64,000 bases of DNA from Trichoplax sp. H2 (Eukaryota; Placozoa; Uniplacotomia; Trichoplacea): contig NOWV01000075.1 of assembly GCA_003344405.1 (NCBI GenBank), forward strand, positions 289,618-353,617. The letters run 5' to 3'. A program made the position numbers and the translations under genes. The notes under the pieces were generated by a model that was given only the letters and a program-made list of their open reading frames with translations, made no database searches and was not told the DNA's origin. Shown here piece by piece: positions 1 to 12,976 of this stretch; position 1 is the stretch's first letter; each line of letters starts with the position of its first letter.

Positions 1-36
1 AATTTGCTTTTGCTTTATAGAATATTATTTACTCGG

Positions 37-241
37 TGTCACAACCGAGATTGTAACACAAGAATTAAACGGGATTCTTTCCTCTAAAGTAGACTTAACT
101 ATCTAAGCAACTAACTCTAAGCACTCTTTAATCAACCAAACTTAGATTCGAGTCTTAGACGATAGATTACTCACGTTAAGGATCAAAACTTTATTCTAGA
201 AGCTATTTTATTAAAATGTCCGATTGAACGCACAACTTACA
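37..241. mobile_element. Possible solo LTR-like insertion
   Basis: The copy of this locus to the right of the gap (821-1257) lacks most of this segment, so it is extra DNA in the left copy. It starts TGTCACAAC, has TTGTAACA shortly after, and can be read as TG...CA, like an LTR. Against this, no target-site duplication is visible and the right copy has about 27 bp of its own at the junction. An ordinary indel polymorphism is an equally good explanation. Confidence 0.2.
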
Positions 242-248
242 ATTACGA

Positions 249-622
249 CTATTGCTTATAATGTAAAAGTGGGATCATTGTATCAAGACAAATTTTAAAT
301 ATTGTGCATTTGAAGCTGTGAAATTTTGATAAGGTATCTAAAACAAATTTATGATTTATTATGGTATTACGTGAATAAACGGTACACATATATCTTTGGA
401 AGAGATAATTTTAACGATATATCGATATTTGAAGTTTCCAAGAAACTAAAATTATGATTTCAAGGGTATACAGGACTATTATTGTATAGATTTTTGGAAT
501 AATAAAGACACGTATTTAGCGAGTGATTTAATTTTCTTCTAAGAGCATATTAAATCTTATCATATCAAGTAATTTTTTATATTATATGGTGCTATTATCG
601 ATTGAAGTTTCGAAATAAACAA
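249..622. repeat. Left copy of locus duplicated across gap 1
   Basis: This 374-bp stretch matches 884-1257 at a constant offset of 635 bp with only a handful of single-base differences, for example in the 466-515 region. It runs right up to the run of Ns. Near-identity plus a gap between the copies is what unmerged haplotypes placed in tandem by a scaffolder look like. A true recent tandem duplication is the alternative. Confidence 0.85.
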
Positions 623-642
623 NNNNNNNNNNNNNNNNNNNN
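623..642. other. Assembly gap 1 (20 Ns)
   Basis: Twenty undetermined bases, a conventional scaffold join. Both sides carry the same locus, so the gap probably has no real size. Confidence 0.98.
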
Positions 643-883
643 AGTACTATAGCAAGAAATATAAATTTGAAAGCCTCATGCTACTAGTTGCCATACCAAG
701 TCATATTTAAGCCTTAACCTATCCAATTTAGCCACTTAGATTTAAATGATAATTCAGCAACAAAATCGCACCGCTATGCTTTGTTTGTCTTCAGTGTGGC
801 ATATCGATTACGTTATTGATAAATTTGCTTTGCTTTATAGAATATTATTTATTCGGCTATTAAATGTCGATGTTCTTTTACTC

Positions 884-1257
884 CTATTGCTTATAATGTA
901 AAAGTGGGATCATTGTATCAAGACAAATTTTAAATATTGTGCATTTGAAGCTGTGAAATTTTGATAAGGTATCTAAAACAAATTTATGATTTATTATGGT
1001 ATTACGTGAATAAACGGTACACATATATCTTTGGAAGAGATAATTTTAACGATATATCGATATTTGAAGTTTCCAAGAAACTAAAATTATGATTTCAAGG
1101 GTATGCAGGACTATTATTGTATAGATTTTTGTAATAATAAAGACATGTATTTAGCGAGTGATTTAATTTTCTTCTAAGAGCATATTAAATCTTATCATAT
1201 CAAGCAATTTTTTATATTATATGGTGCTATTATCGATTGAAGTTTCGAAATAAACAA
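884..1257. repeat. Right copy of locus duplicated across gap 1
   Basis: Partner of 249-622. A shorter match continues on its left: 821-856 resembles 1-36. The two copies therefore share both flanks of the 37-241 insertion, which is what two alleles would do. After 1257 the sequence continues as unique DNA. Confidence 0.85.
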
Positions 1258-3248
1258 ACCTGCTTGCTATCTTTTAGGATTTCTTTAATTGCCTGATAAA
1301 CCATACAGCATCAAATCCTTTAGTTTTAGTTACGCAGAGCAAAGTATAACTAATTTTTGAGGTAGTATATAATGTACTATTTTAAAGAGCTGTCCAAGCG
1401 AATTTGTAAGATGTGCTATAGTGCTGGTATACTGAACGACAAATTATTTGCTATTCGCGTATGTATATATACAATATGTGTATATTGTAGTTGCCCTTAT
1501 CGGTAATTCATTATAGTCTAAATAATAAAATTACTTCAAGTAAAGTCTGAAATAGAAAATGATAACATCCGTTAACTTCCATTATGTGAGGAATCGTATT
1601 AAAATTGTATTGCACGCGGATGTGATGATTCCGCATAATGCAAGGGAAGGAAACATAAAAAAATCAGGCAAACTAAGTTTTCTTCGATGTAACCTGAATA
1701 TGCCATATTTTTAAGACTACTGTCCGATATATAGCGGTACTTTACTATTCTCTTCTTTTAAAATTTATTCTTTAGTGCATTGAAAGTTAGCGCACTGTCT
1801 ATCTTCAATCAAATGTAATAATTTTATATTTCAAACGTGCTCTCTATAAGGATTCCTTTTAATTTATCCAAACGGCCAGCAGAACATAGTAAATAGTCTA
1901 TATCGTATTCGATTATTAGTAATTTTTTGCTCATTAATTATTGCATCAAGCTATTCATATTCTTATGTTCAATCCTCCTTCCTCTCATTTCAGATAGATC
2001 GTAGTCGAGTTCATTTTATTATAATATATGATAGATAGAGCACTAGCACCAATGATTTATTCTCATGCTTTCGAATAACAATAGCAAACTAGTTTTAAAT
2101 CGTTTCATGAATTAAACTAATGCAGCTGGTAAAATTTATTTTCATTGTTGGTTTTATAGCATAAATTCTAGGTTTAATATCTATTTGCTTATTTTCAGTC
2201 TTATTCCATTGATATTATCATCATAATTTCATTAAATGCTTTGATATTGTTTATTATATAGCGAGAAGCGGTTTGCATGCTAACTAATTGTATAAGGTAC
2301 ACAAACTATTATTCTAAAACTATTAGAATCTTGTGATGTGACGATTTGGCTGGCATGCGGATAGAAATGATTTCTTTAGCGAACAAAAGTGTATTGTAAC
2401 CACTCGGAAAGTAGCTTGAATGTCTAGCAGAAAAGAAATAACTAGACGTATAATATATTATTTACGTCAAACTAACTATGTAAAACTTCGTTTTAGGATT
2501 GTCACAGTCATCAAAATAACTTAGATATGGATTTGTAGTTTATGATAGTATTATGTTTTAAACTAGTTAGAAGTATGAACTACTATTTTAGGAATTGTTA
2601 TTGTTAGTAATCAACTAAGCTTATTATGATATTATGCCGATATAGTGATGTTACAAGTAAGTACCGAGAATATAGGAGTTTGATAGGGCTTACAATCGAA
2701 GTAGACTTACGTACGTATGAAGTCGCTTATTACCTCGAATGTTTGTATTTGATAGTTTAATCGTAATAAGGTGTTTGTTATTGAAATACGTTTATAGTAT
2801 AGTAAATTTGCTTACAACGACTGAAAGAGTATATAAGTAGAACTTTGATCAATAAAAAGTGGTTCAGGTTAAGGCTAAGTTGTGTAATGGTTATAAACGG
2901 TATTCTGTATTGAGCGAGTTAGTGTGTACTTCGCAAGGATTGCAATTACTATACCGTAGGCTAGGGAAGTAGTTCTGCAGATTGAAGTTAAGTTTATTAT
3001 AAGCACTGTATTGTTTTTTGTATCACAAGGGTAGTTATGGCAAGGATGTGTGACGTATGAAGGTAAAGCTAGCATTCTTTAATGTTTGTTATGATCGTAA
3101 CGAAGTAACAATTCATTAAAAACCAACAACGTCAATAGAAATTGATTCAATTTTTACCGTATAATAAAAAATTCATACTCACATATCACCTAGTGAGGCT
3201 ATACGCATATATTGAAGATATAACCTTAAAATAATATAACGCCATTAG

Positions 3249-3268
3249 CTACAGCAACATTGCTGTAG
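3249..3268. repeat. Perfect 9-bp inverted repeat
   Basis: Arms CTACAGCAA and TTGCTGTAG are separated by two bases, giving a compact hairpin or palindrome. It sits in non-coding DNA away from any gene, so no function is assigned. Confidence 0.5.
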
Positions 3269-5920
3269 TATCTTTAGTAATACCGTTATGAAAGAGAAAA
3301 TTTATTTAAAACTATATTAGCTTTTGAAGTCCAACACAAAGTAAATTTAGAAAAAGCGCCAGTTAATTGTGATTTGTAACAATAAATTTATTAAACTACT
3401 GGAAGATTAATAAAAGGGCAGTTTTACTGACTTGACTTTCCAAACTATCAACTTAAATGGGATCTACTTGCCATTTTAGAAAAATCCTAATCTTTATCTG
3501 CTAGCTTCATTATCTCGAACTCACTAAACTACATAACTACACCACCTTCGACATACAGAACTATGCAGAGCAGTTGGTGATAACAGACTATCAGATCATC
3601 AATCTAAAGTACTCTAAATTAAATTAGCAATTAAACCTATGTGGAAAAATAAATTACACTCTAGATTCCCGAAGGTACTAAATTAATAACAATTATCATT
3701 TAGCTGTAAATTGGTACTTTTTACAGTATGCGGAATATTTCTATAAAATTTAGGAAGATAGACTAGCAATCTTTAACTAGAACCCAGATCAAAACGTTCA
3801 GGTTCATACTGTATTCTATCATAAAGTAACAAAACTCCTATAGTATTTTATAATCAAAATTAGCTGTTAGTCTTATCAGAATTGCAGCATGAATACTATA
3901 CTAGCGAAATATATTGTTTAATTTCTAATCATACAATGCATAATTAATTCTTAACAAATTTAGGTTACCGGTTGTTGTTAAATTCTAACCCAAATAAGGC
4001 AATTGAGTTAACAACGTGCTAGAATAAGAAGTAAAATCTACTATAATTGAGTCAAATTAAGCCACTTTTAAAGCTACAATACTTATTAGAATACAAAAAC
4101 TAAACGTACACGTTACTCTTACCGTAATTTGTGATCTGTAAATGTAAGTAAAATTTCATACATTACGGTAGTAATTCAGTATGAAATTATATACGGTATG
4201 ACTTAGTATTATAATCTCAGTGTTACGTGTTGGTACGAGTAATATTTTTTGTAAGAACATTATTCACCTTTCTACTTCTAACTCACGTACATTAGTCAAG
4301 CTTTGTAACACGAATAATCATTGCTTAAATAAAATTTCTTCTAAACACACACACTCTGCTGCTATCCTTCTCTATTTCGTTGCACATTACTACTCTTAAC
4401 CTATTGTGGTTACCGCAGATCTATCCGAAGAATAAGCTGATTTCAAAGAATATACAATACTGTAATTATAATATTCTATATTCTGGATATTATGAAAATG
4501 TAATATCTTAGTTACGCATCCAGTAACATCATTTCTATACTTAAATTTTCAAATACACCATAAACGTATCAATCGGTGAATTTCTACTATTACAATATGT
4601 TGACTGGCATTTCGGTGAAGGTGTAATTAGTCTTTAAATAAAATATTACATAATTATAATATGACATGAAATACGAATTTGATAGTATTCTCGAAACTAT
4701 TTCTGTGTTTCTATACATACGGAGACACGTCAATCTAATTTCGGGAGTGTATCGAAAAACTCCTGAAAATGTCGTTCTTCCCAAGCAGTAAATATTTTTA
4801 AAAACTATAGCCGCATCATTTTGCCATTACTAGCATATACTAGAAGAATATTAACAAATGAAACACGGCAGTCTCTTTTCTAAAACTGTGAAAAGCAAAA
4901 GCAAATAAAATTATAATAAAATTCCAACGCTTTTTATCTGCTTATTAGTGTACCCATCGACAGGTTCGTAGAAAATATCCGTTATTTAACATACCGTTAG
5001 GCAAACTACAGATTCTGAATTCCAGTCTTAGCGAGGAGTGTAATCAAGATCATAGTAAACCGAACTGGCTTTATCTATAATAAAATCAGCTCGCTTCTAA
5101 GCGAACGAGCAGTTAGCTAGTATTTCTTAAGTCACATTACTCATAAGATTGATATGAATACTCAATTGACCAATATCAGTGTATTGCTTAATAATTACTT
5201 TTATAATTACAAGTTTGTGGCTAGATGTATGATCCATTACATTTCAATACTATAATATAGTTTACTATAGATGCAACTATAAACAACTGTAATTGGCAAT
5301 AACTTATAAATAGCCAATTAAATGGACGAGGCTCAGCACGCTATTCGCTAAGGCGACGCCATTTTTAGTATCTATAAAGATTACACTAATTAATTTCAGA
5401 ACACGCTTACAGTACATCTTTGTAGTCTAAAAAAATATACACGATTAATATTTATAATTACTGTTTACCGCGAATAGCTAAATAACGAAATCTGCTTAAT
5501 TAACATGTAGGGTGCTTTGCTCCGTAATACTTAAATATACTTTACTTATGCGGGCATATATTGACAAACCTTAAAATCTAATTTCTCCATTTTAGATACT
5601 ATGTGATGCCTACGTAGATACAAAACTATATCGGCGCAAATAATGCGTTGTAGATGAGAACAATACCTGGCAGTTACCTCTAATACATATTTCGGATGAT
5701 AAATACAGTACTCACGCATAATAGTTTCTTGTCATACAGTATTGAAATAATATAACCCCGTAGTAGTGTTGTAACTTTTAAGCTATAATGTCTATTATGC
5801 CATGAAATACCGAAGATAACAAATGGGATAGAGACTAGAGATCAAGATTTTTCAAGCTGAACAGGACTTGAAGACAGTCCACAAGCGCAACTCTTGTGTA
5901 TTCTTTACCTGTAAAATTAA

Positions 5921-6344
5921 GTCTACTTCTAGACTGTAGCTTTACTATTACTTTAAACACTAGTAAATTTTATTATTTACTTTATTGCAATGCCTTAATT
6001 TACTGTTTACCATTACTCCATGATGAGAATTCGCCGATAGTCAAGTTAATTTGGTTCCTGATTTCTAAAAGTAATCTATTTTCTTTAAAGATACGATAAT
6101 TCGTTTCATTAAGTAAACTTTAAAATCTGATAAAACCCAATCATGTCTACCTCCAGATTCTAGCTTTGCTATTACTTTAAACGCCATTAAATTTTTATTG
6201 TTTATTTAATTTCAATAGCATATATTACTATTTGCCATTACCGCATGTTAAGAATTCGCTAATAGTCATGTTAATTTTGACTTCTGATTTCCAAAAGTAG
6301 TCTATTTGCTTTACACGATAATTCGTTTTATTTTGCAAGCTTTA
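5921..6344. repeat. Diverged two-copy direct repeat, about 200 bp unit
   Basis: Copy 1 (5921-6121) and copy 2 (6145-6344) align along their length at an offset near 224 bp. Both begin GTCTAC and end around AATTCGTTT, with scattered substitutions and small indels. A 67-codon open frame over copy 1 is not preserved in copy 2, so I treat it as chance. This is an old local duplication in spacer DNA. Confidence 0.75.
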
Positions 6345-8242
6345 ACGCCATTTATGATATTTTATAGTAGGGCACTCATTTCTGGAAAATTGATATCATA
6401 AGCACTATGATAACTATAAGCGACTCCAATACTATCTATCTGTAAGCTAAAATTTTTGTATATCACAGAATCGATACGTAGCATATGCACGTAATGGTAC
6501 TGTAATCTACTACAGTTATAAATGAATATTTAGAATTGCAAAATTAATGTATTAGCGTGATCGAAGATGTCGTAACGAATACCATACAATTTTAGCATCT
6601 ACTTGCCACGATACGATGCTGTGATACTAGTTAAGTAAATATTGATTAATGAATGATGGATACTTTTGAATAGTCTGTCATGTGCATATTTGATGTTTTA
6701 ATTTTGTTGGCTTGTAGTTAATTCTGCAGCAGTAGAATGGTCGTATAAAAAACGAACCATTGTAAGTTAATTTACTGTAGATTGAAAGATATGTTAAACA
6801 CTAATAATTATAATTGAGCCGTATAGAATCGGAAGATGAGCATTTTAGCATTACATAATCCGTAGCTACCTTACACTAAAATTCGCAATAGAAATCTATT
6901 TAAGTGCACATGGCTGTAAAATAAAAGTGGTAATTTTTACGTAGGGTACTGGAGCTGCAATATGAAGAAAAGTGTAGCAATTAATTAGTTATCTGTGAAG
7001 TAATGCCAAGAAATCGAGTTCTCATATATGGTTCGCATAGAGACTGAAAATACTAGAGGTAGTAGCCAGAGTTATCATCCTACACTAGAGTTCTTAACAA
7101 ATCTTTGCCTATAAGTGAGGATTATGACACTACTATACTACATTAACTTATCATCAAATAGCATTTAAAATAATCGGGGAAGTACCATAGATAAAATATT
7201 ATAATATTAAATCTGAAGCTATTTTAAAGCAGAAGGAGTACAAAGGAAGGTACATCGTTCTTAACATTGATATAAAGATAAATATAATTGGAAAGCAGTG
7301 AAAAGAAAATCGAGGTACTAGTACTCCACATGGAAATCACGTCATTATTAATAAACGGCTTTAGAATAAAATATCAATTTAAGTCATGATTAATTATATA
7401 ATCAATTATGCAGTAGATAATAATAGATATCCTACATGTTTATTTTATTGTCTATAGTATTACAATGAACTTTTACAGTTTGTACTTCTTTCGTGATTGA
7501 AGTTTATACAGTTTGATTTAAAAATTAAGCTTGGCATTTATAAAAAAAACTACGCCATAATTGAAATTGTCAAGCGATAACATCTTGATTTTTAATAATA
7601 ACATATTTAATGCACAATGAATGTTGTTTCTATGTATTAGCTATATCTTATTAAAACTTATTACTGTCATATATTGAGATCTTGATCAAGTACGTAAAAT
7701 TTTATTAATATTAACGTGAATTTACGAAATTAAATTTTTATCATTACTAATTATATTAGATAAAAGTTCATGCTTTAGATAAATGTGATATTCCGTAGTA
7801 AGTTGTAATATAGTACCCAAGTTGATATTTGCTATTTGCGTTGCTTTAAGCTGAAAGTTTTATATTTAGTAACAATGATTTCCTTATACTGAGTATTCAC
7901 TCGTGCGTTATCAGAGAATGATCAAAACAAATTTTATACAATGGGTTGCATAACATTAGTATTATGATTATGTTGCAATTGCTAATGAATTTTTGCTCAT
8001 GTTTTCTTACTGAATCAGCTTTACTAGAAAGATAATAATGCAACAATAGATTGAGTATCGCTTATAATTACAACAGTCGTGATTTTTCTCTTTGACAATA
8101 AAATTTAGCGTATAATGCATTTAACTTTTCAATTATATTACATTATTACGTATTATAAAAGTTTATAAAAACTTTTTATTTGTAAGATCTCATTAATGAG
8201 TTCATTAATACTGGCATAATTTTAGTACATCTTATATCAGAT

Positions 8243-8325
8243 TGAGAAATATGTCAATCTATGATTATAATTATTATATAGCTTTTGCAACGCTGTAACA
8301 GCAAAAGTGCAGATGGATATTTCTC
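8243..8325. repeat. Nested inverted repeat (fold-back)
   Basis: Outer arms TGAGAAATAT and ATATTTCTCA, with ATCT/AGAT close inside, enclose a second inverted pair CTTTTGC/GCAAAAG. The whole could fold into an interrupted hairpin of about 83 nt. It may be a degraded fold-back element or a structured RNA, but nothing here decides which. Confidence 0.4.
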
Positions 8326-11300
8326 AAAAAGTATAGTTTTTGTTTGAGAATGGCAAAGTTTCTCGATCTAGTATTTACAGATATAAAATAATAATTCTCA
8401 ATATTTTGTTTCAATTCCTTCAATTAATATTTATTACTAAGACCCCATTTATGTCAGTGGTTTTGTATTGTAACACTCTACTACCGCATATACATGTTTC
8501 TATCATCACATTTATATGATGAGCGACAGATTTTAACGTTACGTGATTTTTCTAAATAGAAAGTATATTCTTTCTGTCCTAGTAAAATGATTACGCATTT
8601 ATTTAAGCATTAGCCTTGATTTAACTTATTATAGTTGCTTAGACAGTTTTAAGAATTATTCACAACTCGCTGGACTTTTACTTCGATATTAATCAAGTAA
8701 CCTTAAAAAATTATTTATCTAATGTATCTCTGTAATACTGATAACGCCAAGTTTAAATCTTTTCCTTATATGTTGCGTTTTATATGATTTCCCTTTTATG
8801 ATGCATGCTACCATTTTCTTACATAAAAATGCCTTACTTCATTTTTGCACGGTCATGATCTTTATTACTCAATCGTCATCATCTCTATTACAATCTCTAA
8901 CAATAGAATGTTTCATTAGTCTTTCTTACTTATCCAATGCCCTCTTTGCTAAGCACTGAATAGCCTTATCTCGGACCGAATTAATAATATCCTAGGTTCA
9001 TCGCCGATTATCCTAGTTTCTTAATAAATATCGCTATTATTACATCTCACTGCTTTGCAGGCTATATTGTAATGAACAATTTTATTTAGGTAAATAAATT
9101 TTAAACAATCTTATTTCGCATTTTTAAAAATCTTATTACTTAATGTTGATTACTATTGCTTATACCAGCAGAGCGGTATTGTCTGGTTAAATGCTTTTCT
9201 ACGACTAAATATTAATGTTCTTTGTCTATGACTCCTACACAATTCTCAATGTCTCATTAATATGTATCGATACGCTTGTGAAATGTTACATTTGCTTTGT
9301 TTTCTAGCAGTCTTTCATACCTAGGGTATTGTAAAATCATATGATATTTTAATGTTTTGTTTAACTACTCCATGATCTTTTTAATAATATGACAAGCAAA
9401 TCGCCTGTCTATATTGATATTGATTTCCATAATCATAGCTAAATTAAATTTGCAGAAAATACCATAACTTGATAATGCCAACACTAGCAATAGCTATTAT
9501 ACGATGCAAGTCAGGGTTGATTGGAATAATATCGTGCTAATGTTCCACAATATCGTATTCTGATTGACAGATAAGATACAGACATTCAAGAAATTAGAAG
9601 ATAATTTTTAATTTTTAGTTAGATTTATTAAGTTAGCTAGAAATTACGAATAGGCAACCAGATCAATACTGACGAGTGTATTAATGCGTTAAGTATAAGC
9701 AACGAAATAACTGACTACTACAATAATAGATACCATCAGTATCACAACTGATCCTTTATCTGTCGTGTCAATTCATTTTAACTTGAGAAAATTACGCAGG
9801 TGCATATTTTTTTACGAGAACGTATTATTACAAGCTTTTAGGCCATTGTCCATTTGATGTACTTTGGTATCATTTCATATATGAGTGTTATTTCTTTAAG
9901 AAGTATATCTCAATTAATCGTAAAGATATACGGTAGAAGATTTTCACGAAATACTTGATCGATGTAATTTATATGCGCTAAGGCTGACATGCCGTAAGCA
10001 TCCTTGGCGATTTATTACAATCATGACCTACATATGTTAAAATTTATGGATTTAAGCTGAAAGATGTAACAGATCTAACGCGAATCTTGATTAAATTTTA
10101 AAATTATTTCTGTTATGTAGGATAAATACGCATTGTAGTAATTAAATCCAGATCAAATACAAGTAATGAGTTGTCAACTACAACAACTGTCTAAAGAAAG
10201 TATCGGATATTTCCAGTATTCGGTTAAAATCGACCAGAATTAAATTATTCAATTTCAGGCAATGAATCCTAGCGAGAAATAATTACTTTAACGCAGTTGA
10301 TCAATTTTATATTATCAGTGTTAAATTATGAGGAGACACATCGAAGTTTATAGTAACTAAACGAAAAGTTAAAATGTAGACAAATGTGTCATGTAATGAA
10401 GAAAGCGTCAACATAAAGTCTAGACTACCAATGGTAATTGTATATAGAATAGATATAAGTGTTTATTTAGATAATAAATCAAGAAATCGTATTTGCTTCC
10501 AAAGTCAAATCAAGTAGAATTCACTTCGCGCTTTTAGTTTGTGTTAATTATGAATTAATAATGAGCTTCTTTTCTGAAAATTCTTAATCATACCGAGCTA
10601 TCATGATACATAGAAGTACATTTATATATTATTAAATTTGGTATATAACGTTAATAGAAATTATAGCCATATCAAATCCGCCAACCTAACCCATTCATCG
10701 TCAGGGTTCAAATAATAAATTTGGATCAGCTATAATAATGACTATGATAACATTGATTGCCAAAATGGATTTACAAAGAAACACGCCAAGCGCTATGGTT
10801 GACTTGGCTTTCCTCCTTAATTGATTTGAATATTTGATAATAGGTATCATATTGTGCTGGTACCATAGAATATTTCAACTTTTGCTTAGATACACTAGAT
10901 TAACTGTTTGTATCCATTTCCAATGATGATAATAAGAGAAAAACTGATTTCAGTAAGCCATAACCATAGAATGAATTTACCGTAATCTCAATTCTAAATC
11001 TTAAATTGACGCATTTTACTTAGTTTATGAAACGATAAGTTATAATAATTGAATAGCTATTATTTCAGAAGCTAAATTTATATCACCAACCTAGGTTAAC
11101 TAAATGTTGATTTATTTACATAGTAACTGTACTAATTGATAATTTAATAGTATACTATTCATTAATTAAGAAAGAAATGCTTGAATAATTCACAGAATTT
11201 AGTGGTAGTTACCAATTATGAAGGTTTTAATGAAAGGTAAAGATATATTAAAGTTAATATTTTATATATGCTAAATGCGTATTTGGTCTTTAGTAATACG

Positions 11301-11938
11301 TAGTCAAGTTTCTTTAACGGATGTCGCTAGTCAATAACAATTGATGAAAGTTAGATGATATGTCGATTATAGGTGACAATTGTTAGACGGAGAGAGATTG
11401 TTAGGTAAGATATGGTGATCATTTATAATGAATATTGTTAACATCTAGCTCAATGGAACTTTACTAAAAGTAGTATGTCATCAAATCTATTAAAATAGAT
11501 ATTGACAATGATCTACTTAGGAAATTAATCTCACGTTTTATTAATTAAATAAAGGGACGATCGATGAAGTAAATAAGGGAAGATATTAGATAGTACGGTT
11601 TATTACCTTATTACTATCGTAGTCTTATTTATACGATCAATATTTCCATGGTAGACAATCGGTCAATATCCAATAACACTAGATTAAATGAAACTATTAA
11701 TGACGGGAATAGATGATGGCATTCTTGACTATCAAACTGGCAGACATGATCGAGGATGAAGTGAAATAGTATATTTTATCAGGAATGATGTAATTATCAT
11801 CGGCACTAGTCACCTTTAATACATATGTTAACTAAAAGCACAACAACAGATACCAAATTTAGTGTTGGGGTAGATTTTTAGGCTATTTCCTAAAATAGGT
11901 TAAATTTTTTAAGATATGGATAAAGGCATGTAGTTTTT

Positions 11939-12976
11939 TTAGCTTAGTAGTGTAGAACTACTGCTTGCTCGAGCTCGTACAGTCTTGCATCGCCAAAATA
12001 AGGACATAACACCATCGCGTAAGTTTTTGTTGAAAAATCCGTAAATGATTGGGCTAGCGACTGGATTCCATGATGCTAAATAAAATAGCCATTCCCGTAC
12101 GTGATATTTATTTAGTCTGCGTGATAGAGTTTTATCTAAGACATTGATTACTTGGTAGACATTATAAGGTGTTTGTAAGAACACATAAACTCCGACAACG
12201 ATTGCTACAGTTTTGACGGCTTTTAAACCAAAAGGCGAAGAAGTAGAGGTGGAACTGGATTGATTTTCAGCTCTTATCCTACTAGCGTGATCTTTTGCAA
12301 CCAAAAAGATCCGAACATAGAAGATAATAGTGACTATAGTAGGAAGCAGAAACATCAAGAAGGCCCAAAATACGTGCCATGCTTGTAAGCTTATCCTACG
12401 ATTTGCCTTTATTTCTGACATTAGACAGTAATAAGGGCAGAAACGCCACCAATCAATTATCAAGGGCAAAAATGCCACAAAAGTAGGTAAAATCCAACAA
12501 ATTAGTAAAATGATACCAAACATGACCGATTTGTAAACACTGATTTGATTATACCAGAATGGAGATGTGATGGCAATGAATTTCTCTAAGCTGATAGAAC
12601 AAATATGAAAATTCATACAGCAAACGAAAGCAAATTGGATAACATTATGGGATAATTGGCAATAAATATTAGTAAATGGGTGAATAGAATTCCCAATAAC
12701 CATGATTTTAACCGGTAAAATATATAGAAAGCAAAATAAGATATTGGCGAGGCATAGACTTCCAACTAGTACACTACTGTGTGTCCATAGTGATTTTTTA
12801 AAGCAAATAACACCCACTAATAAAGCATTTGGGACTAATATAATGATGAACAAAATACTCCATGTAATGATTAAATCGATCTCGAATTGAGATATTGGCC
12901 GATAAACGAGGCTTGTTAGATTGAGTTTAAGAAAAAATCGAACATCTGGGCAAAGTGTGTGGGTTAGCGCTGACAT
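11939..12976 (-). CDS. Class A GPCR, array member 1 (345 aa)
   Basis: Seven-transmembrane rhodopsin-like receptor of the plasma membrane, single exon, complete from ATG to TAA. TM1 carries N50 (1.50). TM2 has N78 where Asp2.50 is usual. TM3 begins near C106 and ends E131-K132-F133 in place of DRY. W161 marks TM4, P212/Y220 TM5, and TM6 has L-Q-T-P with Q268 at 6.48. TM7 has S308-P309-I-I-Y312 for NPxxY. Helix 8 holds C330, a possible palmitoylation site, followed by a Ser-rich tail. N19 is a glycosylation sequon; C180 and C184 lie in ECL2. The start is supported by alignment with the paralogues. A GTAAGT donor-like site at 13060-13065 (-) could mark a 5'UTR intron, and ATTAAA at 11815-11820 (-) could be the polyadenylation signal. 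The ligand is unknown. Sister to member 2. Confidence 0.95.
   Translation of the reverse strand: MSALTHTLCPDVRFFLKLNLTSLVYRPISQFEIDLIITWSILFIIILVPNALLVGVICFKKSLWTHSSVLVGSLCLANILFCFLYILPVKIMVIGNSIHPFTNIYCQLSHNVIQFAFVCCMNFHICSISLEKFIAITSPFWYNQISVYKSVMFGIILLICWILPTFVAFLPLIIDWWRFCPYYCLMSEIKANRRISLQAWHVFWAFLMFLLPTIVTIIFYVRIFLVAKDHASRIRAENQSSSTSTSSPFGLKAVKTVAIVVGVYVFLQTPYNVYQVINVLDKTLSRRLNKYHVREWLFYLASWNPVASPIIYGFFNKNLRDGVMSLFWRCKTVRARASSSSTLLS

Larger units (their letters stand above)
1..11938. other. Gene-free spacer left of the receptor array
   Basis: No open frame longer than about 70 codons and no recognisable protein domain is seen on either strand. It holds a scaffold gap with flanking duplicate copies (1-1257), a diverged two-copy direct repeat (5921-6344), inverted repeats at 3249-3268 and 8243-8325, and otherwise AT-rich unique sequence. 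Short ORFs such as 1559-1714 (+) and 2875-3075 (-) have no support beyond being open. Regulatory DNA or small exons of a neighbouring gene could be present but I cannot identify them. Confidence 0.6.

Noticed and set aside
1559-1714. 51-codon plus-strand ORF with balanced composition
   Set aside because: Attractive by eye, but open frames of this size are expected many times by chance in 64 kb of such DNA and nothing else supports it.
10681-10740. GGTTCAAAT resembling a tRNA B box
   Set aside because: No paired acceptor stem, anticodon arm or A box at the right distance.
12702-12890. Plus-strand ORF inside receptor 1
   Set aside because: Antisense shadow of the receptor coding sequence; the conserved minus-strand protein explains it.
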